DNA of 64,000 nt, from assembly GCF_003390325.1 (NCBI RefSeq), contig NZ_QUOK01000010.1:1-64000 (forward strand), read 5' to 3'. Position numbers and translations under genes: made by a program. Positions 25,150 through 34,347 of the stretch are shown in pieces; positions within the stretch are counted from its first letter, which is position 1; every line of letters begins with the position of its first letter. Source of the DNA: Rhodohalobacter sp. SW132 (GTDB taxonomy: Bacteria > Bacteroidota > Rhodothermia > Balneolales > Balneolaceae). Under the pieces are notes generated by a model that saw only the letters and a program-made list of their open reading frames with translations, was not told where the DNA came from and ran no database searches.

Positions 25150-26187
25150 ATGAAAAAAGTATTAGTTACCGGCGCCGCCGGGTTTATTGGGTATCATCTC
25201 TGCAGACGACTCATCAGCGAGGGATACGATGTGTATGGACTGGATAATCTGAATGATTATTATAGCACCGACCTGAAGTGGGGCCGGCTGGAACAGCTGG
25301 GTACGGGCAGTGAATTTTTTGAAGAGATAAATAACGGGAAATTGGTGAAAAGTGAGAATCATGAAAACTGCTCATTTGTTAAAGCAGACCTTTCCAGCCG
25401 GGAGTCGGTGGAGGATTTGTTTCGTGCTCAATCCTTTGATGTGGTGATTAATCTTGCCGCCCAGGCTGGTGTTCGCTACAGCCTGGAGAATCCTCATGCC
25501 TATACTTCATCAAATGTGGAGGGATTTTTGAATATCCTGGAAGGGTGCAGGCACACAAGTGTAAAGCACCTGATATACGCCTCATCAAGTTCGGTTTACG
25601 GAGCAAATGCCGAAATTCCGTTTCATACTGCCGACAGGGCGGATAGCCCGGTCAGCCTGTATGCCGCCACAAAAAAAGCGAATGAGATGATGGCTTATAC
25701 CTATTCCCATCTCTACGGAATTGCTACAACAGGGCTTCGTTTTTTTACAGTTTATGGCCCCTGGGGGCGTCCCGATATGGCTTATTTTAAATTTGCAAAC
25801 CTGATGCGCAATGGGAAGCAAATTGATGTATACAACAATGGAAACATGTCCCGCGATTTCACATACATTGACGATATTGTAGAGAGCATTAAGAGGCTGA
25901 TTCCGCGTCCACCCAAAAACTCTGATAATGGTGATGAGGCGCCTGCAAACCTGTTTAACATCGGGAATGGGTCACCGGTGAATTTGCTGGAGTTTATTGA
26001 GATTCTTGAAAAAGAACTCGGCATGAAGGCTGAAAAAAACATGATGCCGATGCAGCCTGGTGACGTAGAAAAGACCTGGGCTGATGTGGATGATCTTTTC
26101 GAATACATAGATTACCGTCCGGAAGTGGGGATTGAGGAGGGAATTCAAAGTTTCGTGAAGTGGTATAAGGAATATTACGGGATTTAA
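25150..26187 (+). CDS. NAD-dependent epimerase, UDP-glucuronate 4-epimerase type
   Basis: 345 residues of the extended short-chain dehydrogenase family. NAD-binding GAAGFIG is at 8-14 and DNLNDYYS follows the second strand, a pattern typical of UDP-glucuronate 4-epimerases. The catalytic pair Y171-x3-K175 lies in SLYAATKKANEMMAYTYSHL, and LRFFTVYGPWGRPDMAYFKF is almost diagnostic for this subgroup. It interconverts UDP-glucuronate and UDP-galacturonate through a 4-keto intermediate, supplying acidic sugars for the surface polysaccharide. It lies 83 bp after the ATP-grasp gene and could share its transcript. A UDP-N-acetylglucosamine epimerase is a less likely alternative. Confidence 0.9.
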   Translation: MKKVLVTGAAGFIGYHLCRRLISEGYDVYGLDNLNDYYSTDLKWGRLEQLGTGSEFFEEINNGKLVKSENHENCSFVKADLSSRESVEDLFRAQSFDVVINLAAQAGVRYSLENPHAYTSSNVEGFLNILEGCRHTSVKHLIYASSSSVYGANAEIPFHTADRADSPVSLYAATKKANEMMAYTYSHLYGIATTGLRFFTVYGPWGRPDMAYFKFANLMRNGKQIDVYNNGNMSRDFTYIDDIVESIKRLIPRPPKNSDNGDEAPANLFNIGNGSPVNLLEFIEILEKELGMKAEKNMMPMQPGDVEKTWADVDDLFEYIDYRPEVGIEEGIQSFVKWYKEYYGI

Positions 26188-26208
26188 ATGCAGGGAGAGC
26201 ATAGTTAG

Positions 26209-26343
26209 TATTGGGTAGCAGGTAGCAGGGGGATTTCTCTCAATTTATTTTATATTCATCAAGATATTGCAAATCTTTACCCGATACCCGATACCCGATA
26301 CCCGATACCCGATACCCGATACCCGATACCCGATACCCGATAC
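26209..26343. repeat. Inverted word repeat with ACCCGAT heptamer array (9 copies)
   Basis: The right part (26279-26343) is nine perfect copies of ACCCGAT plus AC. The left arm (26209-26231, TATTGGGTAGCAGGTAGCAG followed by GGG) is a degenerate inverse of it, separated by an AT-rich stretch, so the whole can fold as a long imperfect hairpin. The array ends 8 bp before the ATG at 26352 and occupies the place where a ribosome-binding site is expected. Confidence 0.85.
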
Positions 26344-26351
26344 TACTTCAT

Positions 26352-27092
26352 ATGATTAAATTTTTACTTGACCCTTTCAATATTCTCTGGCTGTTCGTAT
26401 TGACAGGGTTGGTGGCATATCTCTTCAAAAAAAGAGCGATAGCAGGTGCTGTTTTTATCATTTCCGGTGGGTGGTTTCTTTTGATTTCGACCCCGCTGGT
26501 TCCGAGCTTTTTATTAAACTCACTGGAAGATCAGTATGAACCAGTATCTGTGGCTGCTATCGCTGACGTACAAGCTCCGTACCACATTGTTGTGCTTGGC
26601 GGCGGCCACGGTTTTGATGACCGGCTCCCACCCAATTCTCTTCTATCACTGAATGCACTTGGCCGGCTAAATGAAGGGATCCGGCTGCACAGGCAGCTAC
26701 CTAACAGTATGCTGGTACTATCCGGCTACTCTTCCAGCGGGAGGACAACCCAGGCTGAAATGCTTCGTAATGCCGCAATTCTGCTGGGCGTTGAAGAGGA
26801 TAAATTGTTGATCCAGAAAGAACCGGGAAACACCTATGAGGAAGCCGAAGTTTACGCAGAACGGTTTGGAACAGGCCAGCCTGTAATCGTAGTCACAAGT
26901 GCAGCACACATGCCTCGCGCGGTAATTGTTTTTGAGAAATTTGGCATTACGCCACTTCCATCACCCACAAACTACAGACTAAAAGGGAGCTGGAAGAGAA
27001 AAAAGCTCTCACTCCCCGCATTGAATAACATAGACAATTTAAGAATTAGTTTATCTGAGCATGCAGCGATCATCAGAGAAAAATTCAGGTAA
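26352..27092 (+). CDS. YdcF/ElyC-type DUF218 membrane protein
   Basis: 246 residues. Two N-terminal hydrophobic helices (residues ~8-25 and ~30-50) are followed by a DUF218 domain: PYHIVVLGGGHGFDDRLP, LNALGRLNEGIRLHRQLPNS and VIVVTSAAHMPRAVIVFEKF, with conserved G-G-G and the S-A-x-H-M-x-R-A signature. Relatives (ElyC, SanA, YdcF) influence envelope-polysaccharide assembly and lipid-carrier balance, which fits the locus; the chemistry remains poorly defined. The gene lacks a visible Shine-Dalgarno because the heptamer array reaches within 8 bp of the start codon, so expression may depend on array length. Confidence 0.85.
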   Translation: MIKFLLDPFNILWLFVLTGLVAYLFKKRAIAGAVFIISGGWFLLISTPLVPSFLLNSLEDQYEPVSVAAIADVQAPYHIVVLGGGHGFDDRLPPNSLLSLNALGRLNEGIRLHRQLPNSMLVLSGYSSSGRTTQAEMLRNAAILLGVEEDKLLIQKEPGNTYEEAEVYAERFGTGQPVIVVTSAAHMPRAVIVFEKFGITPLPSPTNYRLKGSWKRKKLSLPALNNIDNLRISLSEHAAIIREKFR

Positions 27093-27693
27093 GGATTTAT
27101 CAGTTCTTATGTTGATTTATACACGAAATGAAAATGTACCCGTATAGTCAATAGCTGGTAGATTTGTGTACAGTAGATGATCTTAACTTACGGAATGACC
27201 TGAGTTCTATTGTTAATTCATGAATATAAAAGCCTCCCTTGTTAGGGGAAACTACTTCATTAATTATTTGAAGAAATTACTAATCGTATTATCATTGACG
27301 CGACATTAGCACCATTGGTGCGGCATATCCGTAGCCCCAGGCCACTGCAAAGCAGTGGCCTGGGTTGCGAGCGAGCATGAAACATGGGAGCGCCTAGGTG
27401 CGAAATACCTGTAGCCCAGCATGACGACCAACCCATCTTTACCTACCTACAATGTATATTGTTGAATTCAGAGTTGAAATAATGCCGCCCCGAAATGGGA
27501 CTGGTTTCAAACCCTGCCTGAAAAGGGGAAAGCCGATGTGGCATCTCTGTACTTAAAATGCCGATAAGAATACCTGTAGAACCTATCTTTAGATAAAAAT
27601 TAGATCTTAGAGCTATAGGCTGTTTTACCGGTTTGAAAAGAAGGTCGCCTGGAATAGACTGATTCCAGGCAAAAAGAATTTAGAGCCTAATTT
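27093..27693. other. Intergenic region with degraded IS200-like copy
   Basis: 600 bp between convergent genes. It contains the dispersed element copy E7 (27309-27504), preceded by a diverged type-A spacer (27200-27290). No gene seen. Confidence 0.5.
27309..27504 (+). repeat. Dispersed copy of the IS200-like element (E7)
   Basis: Left-half hairpins are present: GCACCATTGGTGCGG, then the stem CCCAGGCCACTGC/GCAGTGGCCTGGG, which has become perfectly paired around AAA. The block ACGACCAACCCATCTTTACC is intact. The right half is truncated to ATGCCGCCCCGAAATGGGAC, with the CCCCACGG hairpin missing. No transposase sequence remains. Confidence 0.7.
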
Positions 27694-28422
27694 TCAAAGC
27701 ATTAAATAAAAGGAGAAAACTGCACCCATATTGTGAGGCTTGAATGAAATTGCATCCGCTGAACCTGCGTCAAGAACGGAGAGCATCAATCTTGTTTCAA
27801 AGCCAATTCTGTTATTATATCCATGCTCGAGACCGGCACCTATAATCAGGCCGGCATCAAAATCGGAATATTGGTTTTTGACGTCATTTGAAAAATCTCC
27901 TGAGAATTCAATTCCAATCGGGGCTCCGGTATTAGATCCTGAAAATTGAGCAGACATCAGGTAGCCGCCAAATACTCCGCCGGTGAGATGATAGGTAGTG
28001 CTTGAATAGGGGCGGCCATAAACAATTCGCTCTGGCGGTGTTGTCGTCAGCTGAAAGAGAATGGGGACCTGTATATAGAGAAGATCCGTCTCGCTAACCG
28101 TTTGAAAGTTAAATCCCCTGAGCTGAAATCCTTCTTCATAGCTTGCACCCATGGTAATCAATGAAGGCTCAATCTGTAAACGGAGACTTTCACCTAACCA
28201 TTGTCTGAACATCAATCCAGTTTCAATACCTGATGTAGGGTTCGGAGTCAGCGAAAGGTCGATATCACCGGATACAAATCGAAAGTCGTGAAGGTGTGAG
28301 GTCACTGCAGGCCCGACTTTTACGCCAATTCCAACACTTTGTGACTGAGCTTCCTGCACGAAAAAAGGCAATGTTAATATTAAAAAAAGTATAGATGATG
28401 AAAGTAATCGAAATTTGTTCAT
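27694..28422 (-). CDS. Secreted outer-membrane beta-barrel protein (PorT-like)
   Basis: 242 residues on the minus strand. A typical signal peptide (MNKFRLLSSSILFLILTLPF, hydrophobic, ending near EAQSQS) is followed by alternating beta-strand segments: GIGVKVGPAVTSHL, GIETGLMFRQWL, LLYIQVPILFQLTT, TGGVFGGYLM, and a C-terminal strand ending FSFYLML with an aromatic residue near the terminus. This pattern fits the small eight-stranded outer-membrane barrel family (PorT / OMP_b-brl_2) of Bacteroidota. It faces against the polysaccharide genes and probably has its own promoter in the 317-bp divergent gap. Whether it is functionally linked to the glycan locus is unknown. Confidence 0.8.
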   Translation of the reverse strand: MNKFRLLSSSILFLILTLPFFVQEAQSQSVGIGVKVGPAVTSHLHDFRFVSGDIDLSLTPNPTSGIETGLMFRQWLGESLRLQIEPSLITMGASYEEGFQLRGFNFQTVSETDLLYIQVPILFQLTTTPPERIVYGRPYSSTTYHLTGGVFGGYLMSAQFSGSNTGAPIGIEFSGDFSNDVKNQYSDFDAGLIIGAGLEHGYNNRIGFETRLMLSVLDAGSADAISFKPHNMGAVFSFYLML

Positions 28423-28739
28423 TTATATAAATCTTATCTATTCAATAAAATATTGAAACTTCTGCTATGATAACTGGTTGAGTTACATATAGACCAGTAT
28501 GAGCATTCTGTTCCATATTCTGATTCACAAATGCGTATGGGGTTTGTTTTTGCATGTACAAGTATATGAAATATGTATACATTCACAATACCCGGAAAAA
28601 AGTATAAAACAGTATTGTTTTCTCAGTACAAGCAATAATTATTTCTAAGGTAACAATTGCCCGATTAATTGTTAGTTTGAATTAGTTAATTTTTTGAATT
28701 AAGCCAAATTCCTGAAGAACAAATAATTATTTAGTATAC
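28423..28739. promoter_or_regulatory. Divergent promoter region (inferred)
   Basis: An AT-rich 317-bp gap between the minus-strand barrel gene and the plus-strand aminotransferase. It should contain promoters for both genes. No clear operator, terminator or repeat is visible. Confidence 0.4.
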
Positions 28740-30083
28740 ATGCCAGATCAACAGAAACGAATTTATCTCTCATCCCCGCATATGGGTGGCGGAGAGCTTG
28801 ATTACATACACGACGCTTTCGAAAAAAACTGGATTGCACCGCTGGGTGCGAATGTGAACGGATTTGAAGAAGATCTTGCCGGGTATTCAGGAAGAGATCA
28901 GGCGGCGGTGGTAACGTCAGGAACAGCCGGAATCCATCTCGCCCTGATTCTGTGCGGTGTGCAGCCGGGTGATGAAGTTTTCTGTCAGTCGTTTACGTTT
29001 ACAGCAACAGCAAACCCAATCCGTTACCAGGGAGCAGAACCGGTGTTTATCGATTCCGAACCGGAAACCTGGAATATGGATCCCGATCTGCTGGAGGAGG
29101 CTATTACAGATCGTTTGGATAAAACATCATCCCGGCATCAAAAAGAATCCGATAATGCGGACGAAATTGATAAAAACAAAAGTAAATCATCTCTGACCGG
29201 CAAATCCAAAAGTGAAAACAACCGTCCGGGGATGCCTAAGGCGATCATTGTGGTCCACCTGTACGGGATGCCGGCAAAAATGGAACGTATCCTCGAAATT
29301 GGCCGTACATACAATATTCCTGTTATTGAAGATGCGGCTGAAGCACTTGGCTCATCCATTAACGGTAAAAAGTGCGGTTCATTCGGCAAACTCTCCGTCT
29401 ATTCGTTCAACGGGAATAAAATTATTACCACATCTGGCGGCGGTGCCCTGCTGGGTGATGATGAAGAACTGATCAGCCGTTCACGATTTCTGGCCACGCA
29501 GGCGAGGGATGATGCGCCGCACTACCAGCACTCTCAGCTCGGCTACAACTATCGAATGAGCAATATCACGGCAGGAATAGGACGCGGACAGATGCAGGTA
29601 CTGGATCAGCATGTTGAACTTCGCCGATCGAACCACAACTTCTACTTTGAAGCGCTGAACGGGGAGTGGGCAGATACTGATTTTAAAGATTTACGTGAAC
29701 GTTTTGGAAGCAGCTCGAGCAGTTCGTCAAATCAAACGGGTATGAAAAAGTCCGGAATCTATTTTCTAAAAGAGCCTGAAGGGTATTTCAGTAATCGGTG
29801 GCTGACCACGGTACTCATAAACCCAAATGAAACGGGAGGAATCACACGGGAAGATATCAGGCTTAGTCTGGAAAAGGAGAATATCGAGTGCAGACCGCTA
29901 TGGAAGCCAATGCACCGCCAGCCGCTTTACAATAATTCATCATTCTATAGTAAGGGGGGAGATGAAACAAGTGTGAGTGAATTTCTGTTTAAGTATGGAC
30001 TCTGTTTGCCATCCGGCAGTAATATGGCAGATAGCGACAGGCAAAGAATTATTCACGCCATGAACAGGGCTTTACGTAAATGA
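28740..30083 (+). CDS. DegT/DnrJ/EryC1/StrS aminotransferase with hydrophilic insertion
   Basis: 447 residues, about 60-70 more than the usual ~380. Family motifs are clear: TSGTAGIHLALILCGVQPGD, FTFTATANPIRYQGAEPVFID, VIEDAAEALGS (D198 contacts the PLP pyridine nitrogen) and SFNGNKIITTSGGGAL with the PLP lysine at K227. Residues ~126-164 are a Ser/Lys/Asn/Asp-rich insertion between strands, and a second Ser-rich stretch lies near residue 320. The enzyme converts a UDP-4-keto-6-deoxy sugar to a 4-amino sugar (PglE-type). It directly precedes the 4,6-dehydratase that would make its substrate. The insertions are in surface-loop positions, so the active site should be intact. Confidence 0.9.
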   Translation: MPDQQKRIYLSSPHMGGGELDYIHDAFEKNWIAPLGANVNGFEEDLAGYSGRDQAAVVTSGTAGIHLALILCGVQPGDEVFCQSFTFTATANPIRYQGAEPVFIDSEPETWNMDPDLLEEAITDRLDKTSSRHQKESDNADEIDKNKSKSSLTGKSKSENNRPGMPKAIIVVHLYGMPAKMERILEIGRTYNIPVIEDAAEALGSSINGKKCGSFGKLSVYSFNGNKIITTSGGGALLGDDEELISRSRFLATQARDDAPHYQHSQLGYNYRMSNITAGIGRGQMQVLDQHVELRRSNHNFYFEALNGEWADTDFKDLRERFGSSSSSSSNQTGMKKSGIYFLKEPEGYFSNRWLTTVLINPNETGGITREDIRLSLEKENIECRPLWKPMHRQPLYNNSSFYSKGGDETSVSEFLFKYGLCLPSGSNMADSDRQRIIHAMNRALRK

Positions 30084-30334
30084 TGGCGGTGATAATTGTA
30101 AAGGTATAGCCGTTCTGTGGCGGCCAAAGAATATTATGATGGTGTTAAATCGTTCTTAATTATAATATTGTAATTCATTCTGCTGGTATAATTAAATAAA
30201 TTGTTAGCAGTATAATTTTTGATTAGACAATTAATGAAGTTTAGGTATAAACGCTGCAGAGAGTTTTTCAATAAATCGAAAGCACAGCCAATTAAAAACA
30301 GGCATATACAACAACTGACAGTATCACGGCCAGG

Positions 30335-32347
30335 ATGAGCGAGCAAAACATGGAAGTAGAATCATATAAAGTTAAATACAAATACATCAATCGTTTTACG
30401 AGAGGACTGTTTTTTCTTGCGGGAGATACTTTTGCACTCCTGATTTCAGCGGCAATGGCATTTTTAATCCTCTCACCTTTTAGTCTGGCAGCCAGGCCTG
30501 TACCGGTTGAGTTTACCGCGATGATGGTACTCTCGATTTTGGTCGGCCTTGCATTTTTCAGAATGTATGTGGTGAACTGGCGTTACATGAGTCTCCGTGA
30601 ACTTGTGCGGATCTTTTGCGGTGTTTTGTTTGGGGGATTTACGGCTCTCGCAATTTCTGAAATTTTTCTATCACCGGGCAACTTCGAGTATGCATATACG
30701 GCGTTGACGATGCTGAATGCGTTATTACTTGTTGGCGGGTTTCGGATCAGCAAGCGGATGTATATCGAGCTGGTATCGGCACCGAAGAAGCGCAAAAAAC
30801 ATACGATTATTTTTGGCGGAGAAAGTGAGGGTGAGCAGATCCTCAGGGATATCCTGAAAAACGAGCACTGGAATCTTAATGTGCGCGGAATGTTCGATGA
30901 TCGCATTATGCCGGGACTGCTGTTGCACGGAACCCGTTTTCTTGGTGGTAAAAAGAAAATGATGGAGTATATCCGGGAACACGATGTGGATCAGCTGATT
31001 GTAGCCTTTCCTGAAATTCCGAAAAAGGATCTGAAAGAAATTATTGATGAAGTAAAGTCTATCCGTCCGGATATGGATATTAAAGTACTCCCTTCATTTC
31101 ACTCGCTTTCGGATGACCCGGTTGGAGTGAAGCATATTCGTGATATCAGTATTGAAGATATCCTGGGACGGGAGCCGGTAAATATTGATATGGACACGAT
31201 TCGCAATTCAATCACCGGTAAGACCGTGCTGGTTACCGGCGGCGGCGGTTCTATTGGTAGTGAACTGGTTCGGCAATGCGCAAAACTTGATCCCGCCAAA
31301 CTGGTGATGCTGGATGTAGATGAAACCGAACTTTTTCATGTCGAAAATGAACTAAAGAGTTTGAATGCAAACCTTATTCCCTGTGTTGCCAGCGTTGCAG
31401 ATAAAAATAAAATGGATCGCGTGATGCGTGAGTTTGAACCAGATGTGATATTTCACGCTGCAGCCTACAAACATGTGCCGATGATGGAAAGCTTTCCGGA
31501 TGAGGCTATTCGCGTAAATGTGGGCGGAACTCATGTTCTTGCCGAACTTGCATGTAAATACGGTGTGGATAAGTTTGTTATGGTCTCTACCGATAAAGCG
31601 GTAAACCCCACCAATGTAATGGGTGCTACAAAGCGTGTAGCTGAGGAAATTTGCATGTCGTTTAACGACATCTGCAACACGAAGTTTATCTCGGTACGGT
31701 TTGGAAATGTTCTGGGTTCCCGGGGTTCGGTGGTGCCGCTGTTTATGGAGCAGATATCTAATGGCGGACCTATTACGCTAACCGATTCCAGGATGAAGCG
31801 ATATTTTATGACGATACCCGAGGCAGTACTGCTGGTTATGCAGGCCGGGTCGATGGGTGACGGAGGCGAAGTATTTGTTCTGGATATGGGTGAGCCGGTG
31901 AAAATTATTGATATGGCGAGAGATCTCATCCGCTTACATGGTCTTGAGCCCGATAAGGATATCCATATTGAGGTGACCGGTTTACGACCGGGTGAGAAGC
32001 TTTTTGAGGAATTGCTCAACGCTGAAGAGGGCGTGAATGAAACCGATCACAAAGAGATCTTTAAAGCGATCTGTATTCGAAAGCTTGAAAAAGATCAGCT
32101 GGATGAAAAAATCGGCAGAATGTTTGAAATGATTCATAAAGGTGATATTGCGTCTATTCGCGGTATGCTCAAAGAAATTGTTCCTACATTTAATTACAGG
32201 GGTAAAACAAGAAAACTATCAGGTAAAAATCTTTCAGAAAAGGCGAAAGAGTCCGACAAAAATACCCACGGATCTAAAAACGGACACGCTATATCTAAAG
32301 AAAAATCAGCTATAGAAGAGGAAGAAGAGGCCTCGGTTGTACATTAA
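30335..32347 (+). CDS. Membrane-bound UDP-sugar 4,6-dehydratase (PglF/WbpM/CapD family)
   Basis: 670 residues. Several N-terminal transmembrane helices (within ~25-145) precede a first Rossmann-like domain (HTIIFGGESEGEQILRDIL) and the catalytic SDR domain with GKTVLVTGGGGSIGSELVRQ and FHAAAYKHVPMME. The active-site block is STDKAVNPTNVMGATKR, in which methionine replaces the usual SDR tyrosine, as normal for this family. RFGNVLGSRGSVVPLF follows. It converts UDP-GlcNAc to UDP-4-keto-6-deoxy-GlcNAc, providing substrate for the preceding aminotransferase. The tail (residues ~620-670) is charged and low in complexity. Start at 30335; an ATG five codons later is possible. Confidence 0.93.
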   Translation: MSEQNMEVESYKVKYKYINRFTRGLFFLAGDTFALLISAAMAFLILSPFSLAARPVPVEFTAMMVLSILVGLAFFRMYVVNWRYMSLRELVRIFCGVLFGGFTALAISEIFLSPGNFEYAYTALTMLNALLLVGGFRISKRMYIELVSAPKKRKKHTIIFGGESEGEQILRDILKNEHWNLNVRGMFDDRIMPGLLLHGTRFLGGKKKMMEYIREHDVDQLIVAFPEIPKKDLKEIIDEVKSIRPDMDIKVLPSFHSLSDDPVGVKHIRDISIEDILGREPVNIDMDTIRNSITGKTVLVTGGGGSIGSELVRQCAKLDPAKLVMLDVDETELFHVENELKSLNANLIPCVASVADKNKMDRVMREFEPDVIFHAAAYKHVPMMESFPDEAIRVNVGGTHVLAELACKYGVDKFVMVSTDKAVNPTNVMGATKRVAEEICMSFNDICNTKFISVRFGNVLGSRGSVVPLFMEQISNGGPITLTDSRMKRYFMTIPEAVLLVMQAGSMGDGGEVFVLDMGEPVKIIDMARDLIRLHGLEPDKDIHIEVTGLRPGEKLFEELLNAEEGVNETDHKEIFKAICIRKLEKDQLDEKIGRMFEMIHKGDIASIRGMLKEIVPTFNYRGKTRKLSGKNLSEKAKESDKNTHGSKNGHAISKEKSAIEEEEEASVVH

Positions 32348-33103
32348 ATTAAAGCGGTTTTAAACTATTGGTTCTGAGTTTAGAAGTGTCCATTTCTTGT
32401 TGTAAAGCTCAGCAGATCATCCCCCATTGTCTCCTTCGAAGGCAATGAAACTAACTTAGATTTCTTTCAAAGGGAACCAAATTAGCAGATATACCCAAGA
32501 TCTTTTATCAACTTTTAAATAATCCGGCCTTTGATTACTGAAGGAGGTGCTTGGTTTGCGGGGAGTGCATGTGATGTTTGTAAAAACTACCGGCCAAATC
32601 TATGATTACTGACGCTAAGTGATATGGACCTTTGTTTTTACATCGCAAAACGGACCGCAAATCCCGACTGAAGGAATCATCAGCCCGGCGGGTTTTGGGT
32701 ACTTTTGACCGTTCAAAAGTACCAGGAAAAGATTTATAAATTTGGATTTTGTTAGTGTCATTAACTTCGATGGAGGACACTCTATGATAAACTCCATATC
32801 GACCAAAAAGGTATGGTATCCAACTCTTCACTTATTGTTGGCAGGTTCAGTTTCTTACGGCAGCCCGACCCACCTTTTGTTACTCATAACATGAAATTAT
32901 TAGCAAAATTTAATGGTAAAACAGGGGTTATACGCTTTTTTACCTAAGAGTATAATTTTATTTGAATCTAAATATCCTTAACTATAGACAAATAAGACAG
33001 TTTAATCACAGCTGGGAGTCGGTACCACAGGAACAAAGGTAGTGCAAGACAGTAAAGACTACACTGGTAAATCAGGGAATAAGAGCAAATACATCAAACA
33101 ATT
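32348..33103. other. Intergenic region with dispersed repeat D1
   Basis: 756 bp without a supported gene. It contains repeat D1 copy 1 (32524-32726), preceded by CTCCTTCGAAGGCAATG at about 32440. A reverse-strand frame covering D1 (32535-32831) is a by-product of the repeat. The last 150 bases are leader for the phosphotransferase gene. Confidence 0.5.
32524..32726 (+). repeat. Dispersed non-coding repeat D1, copy 1
   Basis: About 203 bp, highly similar to the reverse complement of 48151-48353. Landmarks: CCGGCCTTTGATTACTGAAG, TTTGCGGGGAGTGCATG, TTTGTAAAAACTACCGGCC, AGTGATATGGACCTTTG, CCGCAAATCCCGACTGAAGG and the terminal hairpin TACTTTTGACCG/TTCAAAAGTA. No conserved open frame. Confidence 0.8.
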
Positions 33104-34228
33104 ATGAATCTGTATGATTTAATGCTGATCATACCTGCCGTACTTACGGCGTATGTAATCAGCTACATAGCCATGCCAGCTGTTATACGAGTGGCGAAGC
33201 TGAAAAATCTGATCGATTCCCCGGATGGTATCCGAAAATTACAGGGATCAGTCGTACCGACTTTGGGAGGCGTCGGTATAATATCAGCTTTTATTGTTTC
33301 CTATTCTGTATGGGGACAAGTGGTGAGTATTCAATCATTTCCTTATTTCATCGCAGCTTTGTTTATTCTTTTTCTGCTGGGTGTCAGGGATGATATTGTA
33401 CAATTAACACCGTTTAAGAAACTGGCTGTTCAGCTGGTTGCTGTTCTAATCCTTGTCTATGGAGGCGGAGTTGCACTAACAAGCTATGGAGGGGTACTCG
33501 GCTATCAGGAAGTATCGTGGGGTGCAGGGACCGTCACATCCGTTGTAATTCTGATAGCGATCATTAATGCTTATAACTTGATCGATGGGATAGATGGCCT
33601 GGCCGGCGGGGTGGGGTTAATCGCTTCAGGTATACTCGGGATATGGTTCTGGGGTGCAGGTTTTATCAGTCTGGCGATTTTATCATTTTCACTATCCGGC
33701 GCCCTCGTTGGGTTTCTGGCATACAACATGTTTCCGGCAAAAATCTTCATGGGAGATACCGGAGCTATGTCGATAGGGTTTATTTTAGGGTTTTTATCTC
33801 TAGAATTTTTAATACTCAACCATGGCCTTTCCGGGGAAGCCTGGCATATAGCGAACGGAGAAGTACTGGCCGTTGCGATTCTCATAGTACCGATTGTAGA
33901 TACACTGCGGGTAATAATGATTCGGGTTATTCGCGGGGTAAGTCCTTTTAATGCTGATCGCAGTCATATCCATCACAAGATGATAGATATGGACATTTCT
34001 CATCATCACTCAGCATTTATTCTCTGGCTTGTGAATATCCTTATGATCGGTGTCGCATACCTGACAATGCCGATGGAAGTTCATCTGCAGCTTGGGGTTG
34101 TTATCGGATTGGGGCTGTTGATTCTGCCAATTATTCAATTATCAATGTTTTTTGTTCACAAAGTCTTTCATATCGAAAGTGAAAAAACAAAAACAGATTC
34201 TTCTGCAGCGACGTACGAAACGAATTGA
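33104..34228 (+). CDS. WecA/MraY-family UDP-sugar:undecaprenyl-phosphate phosphotransferase
   Basis: 374 residues, polytopic (about ten hydrophobic segments). Hallmarks of the polyprenyl-phosphate N-acetylhexosamine-1-phosphate transferase family are LLGVRDDIVQLTPFKKLAVQ (the D-D Mg motif), NAYNLIDGIDGLAGGVG, FPAKIFMGDTGAMSIGF and the cytoplasmic DRSHIHHKMID loop typical of WecA/TagO rather than MraY. It transfers GlcNAc-1-phosphate or a similar group to undecaprenyl phosphate. The locus therefore encodes two structurally unrelated initiating enzymes (this one and 22112), which suggests two glycans or alternative primers. The start ATG follows an AT-rich leader. Confidence 0.92.
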   Translation: MNLYDLMLIIPAVLTAYVISYIAMPAVIRVAKLKNLIDSPDGIRKLQGSVVPTLGGVGIISAFIVSYSVWGQVVSIQSFPYFIAALFILFLLGVRDDIVQLTPFKKLAVQLVAVLILVYGGGVALTSYGGVLGYQEVSWGAGTVTSVVILIAIINAYNLIDGIDGLAGGVGLIASGILGIWFWGAGFISLAILSFSLSGALVGFLAYNMFPAKIFMGDTGAMSIGFILGFLSLEFLILNHGLSGEAWHIANGEVLAVAILIVPIVDTLRVIMIRVIRGVSPFNADRSHIHHKMIDMDISHHHSAFILWLVNILMIGVAYLTMPMEVHLQLGVVIGLGLLILPIIQLSMFFVHKVFHIESEKTKTDSSAATYETN

Positions 34229-34347
34229 AGAGATTTTAGTCAAGTATCAAAGAGGGCAGGTTCACAGATGCAGGCATAAATTCGAGGATACGCCGGCATT
34301 AGTATGGTTGTGATTCTTACAAATATCTGCCGTTTTAACAAATAGTA

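Noticed and set aside
26279-26343. CRISPR array
   Set aside because: The unit is a perfect 7-bp tandem without spacers.
32535-32831. 98-codon minus-strand frame over repeat D1
   Set aside because: It follows the non-coding repeat, and the second D1 copy does not conserve a frame.
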